NCBI RefSeq assembly: GCF_009674685.1
Contig: NZ_WKJI01000002.1
Location: 62,001 to 126,000 of the forward strand
Direction of reading: 5' to 3'
DNA length: 64,000 nucleotides
Origin: Pedobacter puniceum
GTDB lineage: Bacteria > Bacteroidota > Bacteroidia > Sphingobacteriales > Sphingobacteriaceae
The number at the start of each line of letters is the position of its first letter. Within the stretch, counting starts at the first letter, position 1. This document shows, in pieces, positions 62,764-64,000 of this stretch. The position numbers were made by a program, and so were the translations under genes. The notes under the pieces are model-generated. The model saw nothing but the letters and a program-made list of their open reading frames with translations, made no database searches and was not told where the DNA came from.

Positions 62764-63579
62764 CTAAAACTTCGACTTACTTTTTTCTGCTACTTGTACC
62801 GATGATAAATGATAAACAATAGAGTTTTCTGGAACACTCTTGGTAAGCCAAACATTACCACCAATGATACTATTTTTACCAATAACCGTTTCGCCACCTA
62901 AAATGGTTGCGCCAGAATAAATCACCACATGGTCTTCTACTGTTGGATGCCTTTTGATACCCGCCATGTGTTTTTCTACACTTAATGCACCTAAAGTAAT
63001 ACCTTGATACAGTTTAACATGATTTCCAATAATGGCTGTTTCACCAATAACAATGCCTGTACCGTGGTCTATATACAGATAATCGCCTATTTCTGCACCA
63101 GGGTGAATATCAATACCTGTTTTAGAATGTGCATATTCTGTTAAAATACGTGGAATAAGCGGTGTTTTTAATTTCAATAAGCGATTTGCAATTCTATAAA
63201 ATGAGATAGCGATAAAACCTGGATAAGTTCTAATCACCTCAAATTCATTATTAGCAGCAGGGTCTCCGGCTAACATCGCAGAAACATCTGTTTGCAAAGT
63301 TTGGTAAAGTTTAGGAATGCTATTGATAAAGGTTTGAGCAATTTCTTCGTTATTGCATTCTTTGCAAGCTTGGGTAGCATTAAGCAGACTTAATAGCTCC
63401 GTTTCCAACTTATCAAAAGATATTTTAACATCCGCTTCTTGAGCAAAAGAAAAGTTGGTGTATTGCGGAAATAACAAACTGATAAGCTTAATGGCCCAAT
63501 GGGCAATATCAGAGTTTGGTGGTACATTTTCTGTTTGCTGGTGCTTGTTAAAAATGTATTGATAAAAGGAATTATCCAT
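62764..63579 (-). CDS. cysE: Serine O-acetyltransferase
   Basis: 271 residues. The N-terminal helical domain is followed by a left-handed beta-helix with hexapeptide repeats (IDIHPGAEIGDYLYIDHGTG, VIGETAIIGNHVKLYQGITL, GGETVIGKNSIIGGNVWLTK). It acetylates serine for the CysM reaction; the C-terminal end, which often carries the cysteine feedback site, is short (VAEKSKSKF). It is the first gene of the cysE-cysM operon. Confidence 0.95.
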   Translation of the reverse strand: MDNSFYQYIFNKHQQTENVPPNSDIAHWAIKLISLLFPQYTNFSFAQEADVKISFDKLETELLSLLNATQACKECNNEEIAQTFINSIPKLYQTLQTDVSAMLAGDPAANNEFEVIRTYPGFIAISFYRIANRLLKLKTPLIPRILTEYAHSKTGIDIHPGAEIGDYLYIDHGTGIVIGETAIIGNHVKLYQGITLGALSVEKHMAGIKRHPTVEDHVVIYSGATILGGETVIGKNSIIGGNVWLTKSVPENSIVYHLSSVQVAEKSKSKF

Positions 63580-63677
63580 TTGTATAATCGCTGGGTTTGA
63601 TTTACAATTTTATGGATTTTTATGTTTAATCTGTGTAAAAAAGCCTAAGTTTTATAACTGTGTTGATACAATAATAA

Positions 63678-63935
63678 TTAATCGTAATGAAACCTACATT
63701 TAACTATTAAAATTTCATCATCTTGAACTTTATATATCAACCTATGCTCATCATTTATTCTTCTAGACCAATATCCTTTATATTTAAATTTCAATGGCTC
63801 TGGCTTACCTAAACCGTGAAAAGGTGTTATTGATATATCTTTTAATAAATCGTTAATTTTTGATAATAACTTTTTATCAACTTTTTGCCAGTACAGATAG
63901 TCTTCCCAAGATTCATCTACAAAAATGTATTTCAT
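63678..63935 (-). CDS. yoeB: YoeB-family toxin (Txe/YoeB mRNA interferase)
   Basis: 85 residues, full length for the family. It has WEDYLYWQKVDKKLLSKIND, PFHGLGKPEPLKF, and the catalytic end YWSRRINDEHRLIYKV ... CRFHYD (Glu, Arg, His, Tyr). It cleaves mRNA at the ribosome. The start overlaps the antitoxin stop in an ATGA. Confidence 0.95.
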   Translation of the reverse strand: MKYIFVDESWEDYLYWQKVDKKLLSKINDLLKDISITPFHGLGKPEPLKFKYKGYWSRRINDEHRLIYKVQDDEILIVKCRFHYD

Positions 63936-64000
63936 GATTCAATTAAATCCTTTGGGAAAGACCGTTTATTTTCTATCTTTTCAATTGCATTATCTAAACG
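63932..64000 (-). CDS. Antitoxin partner of the YoeB-like toxin (partial)
   Basis: The last 22 residues are seen: RLDNAIEKIENKRSFPKDLI then ES and TGA at 63932-63934. The gene continues past the right edge. The stop overlaps the toxin ATG by 4 nt, as in antitoxin-toxin operons. The family (YefM/Phd-like or other) cannot be decided from this end. Confidence 0.75.
   Translation of the reverse strand, partial: RLDNAIEKIENKRSFPKDLIES

Noticed and set aside
1-64000. CRISPR array or rRNA genes
   Set aside because: No regularly spaced identical repeats with unique spacers were seen; the only tandem units (33570-34047) are diverged and too long. No rRNA segment was recognised.

Overview
The window is AT-rich DNA from a Bacteroidota chromosome, most likely a Sphingobacteriaceae member close to Pedobacter. 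The evidence is a SusC/SusD pair, CTnDOT-type Tra proteins, DUF4397, DUF4142 and DUF4138 lipoproteins, and an IntDOT-like tyrosine recombinase. No species name can be read from the sequence.

Region 1 (1-17524) is a polysaccharide or glycan utilisation locus. Reading leftward on the minus strand it runs SusC porin, SusD lipoprotein, DUF4397 lipoprotein, terminator, a large secreted protein, a sodium:solute symporter, an FAD-dependent oxidoreductase, a second secreted protein, and a beta-helix repeat protein that runs off the left edge. A LacI-family regulator is divergent from susC. Two identical 14-bp palindromes lie just upstream of it and are probable operators. The intended substrate is unknown.

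Region 2 (17525-22500) holds a gene remnant, two terminators, an RsbQ-like alpha/beta hydrolase coupled to a GAF-PAS hybrid histidine kinase with two receiver domains, and an ORF that lacks its 5' end.

Region 3 (22500-31400) looks like a defence island. A minus-strand array encodes an AAA+ ATPase, an S8 (subtilisin-like) peptidase, a membrane protein, a DUF2971 protein and a HEPN-like protein with an R-x4-H motif. A possible TraB/EreA-like protein lies upstream. A short plus-strand set contains an OB-fold-like secreted protein, a coiled-coil protein and a second DUF2971-like protein.

Region 4 (31400-58650) is an integrative and conjugative element of the CTnDOT/Tra type. It carries DUF932 and small accessory genes, traN, traM, traK, traJ, two traI-like paralogues, a traI broken by an in-frame TGA, traG, traF and traE. 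It continues with rteC, a membrane-bound LuxR-type regulator with an acetyltransferase, the coupling protein, relaxase, MobC, an excisionase-like HTH protein, a methyltransferase plus PD-(D/E)xK nuclease pair, and the integrase. A 22-bp inverted repeat is shared by the tra operon leader and the excisionase-like gene leader, and is a strong candidate for the element's own regulatory site. A tRNA-Pro(UGG) gene lies just beyond the integrase. I could not find a matching left attachment site, so the left boundary is open and the defence island may or may not be cargo.

Region 5 (58650-64000) is ordinary chromosome: tRNA-Pro, msrA, purU, a DUF4142 lipoprotein, the cysE-cysM cysteine operon, and a YoeB-type toxin whose antitoxin is cut by the right edge.
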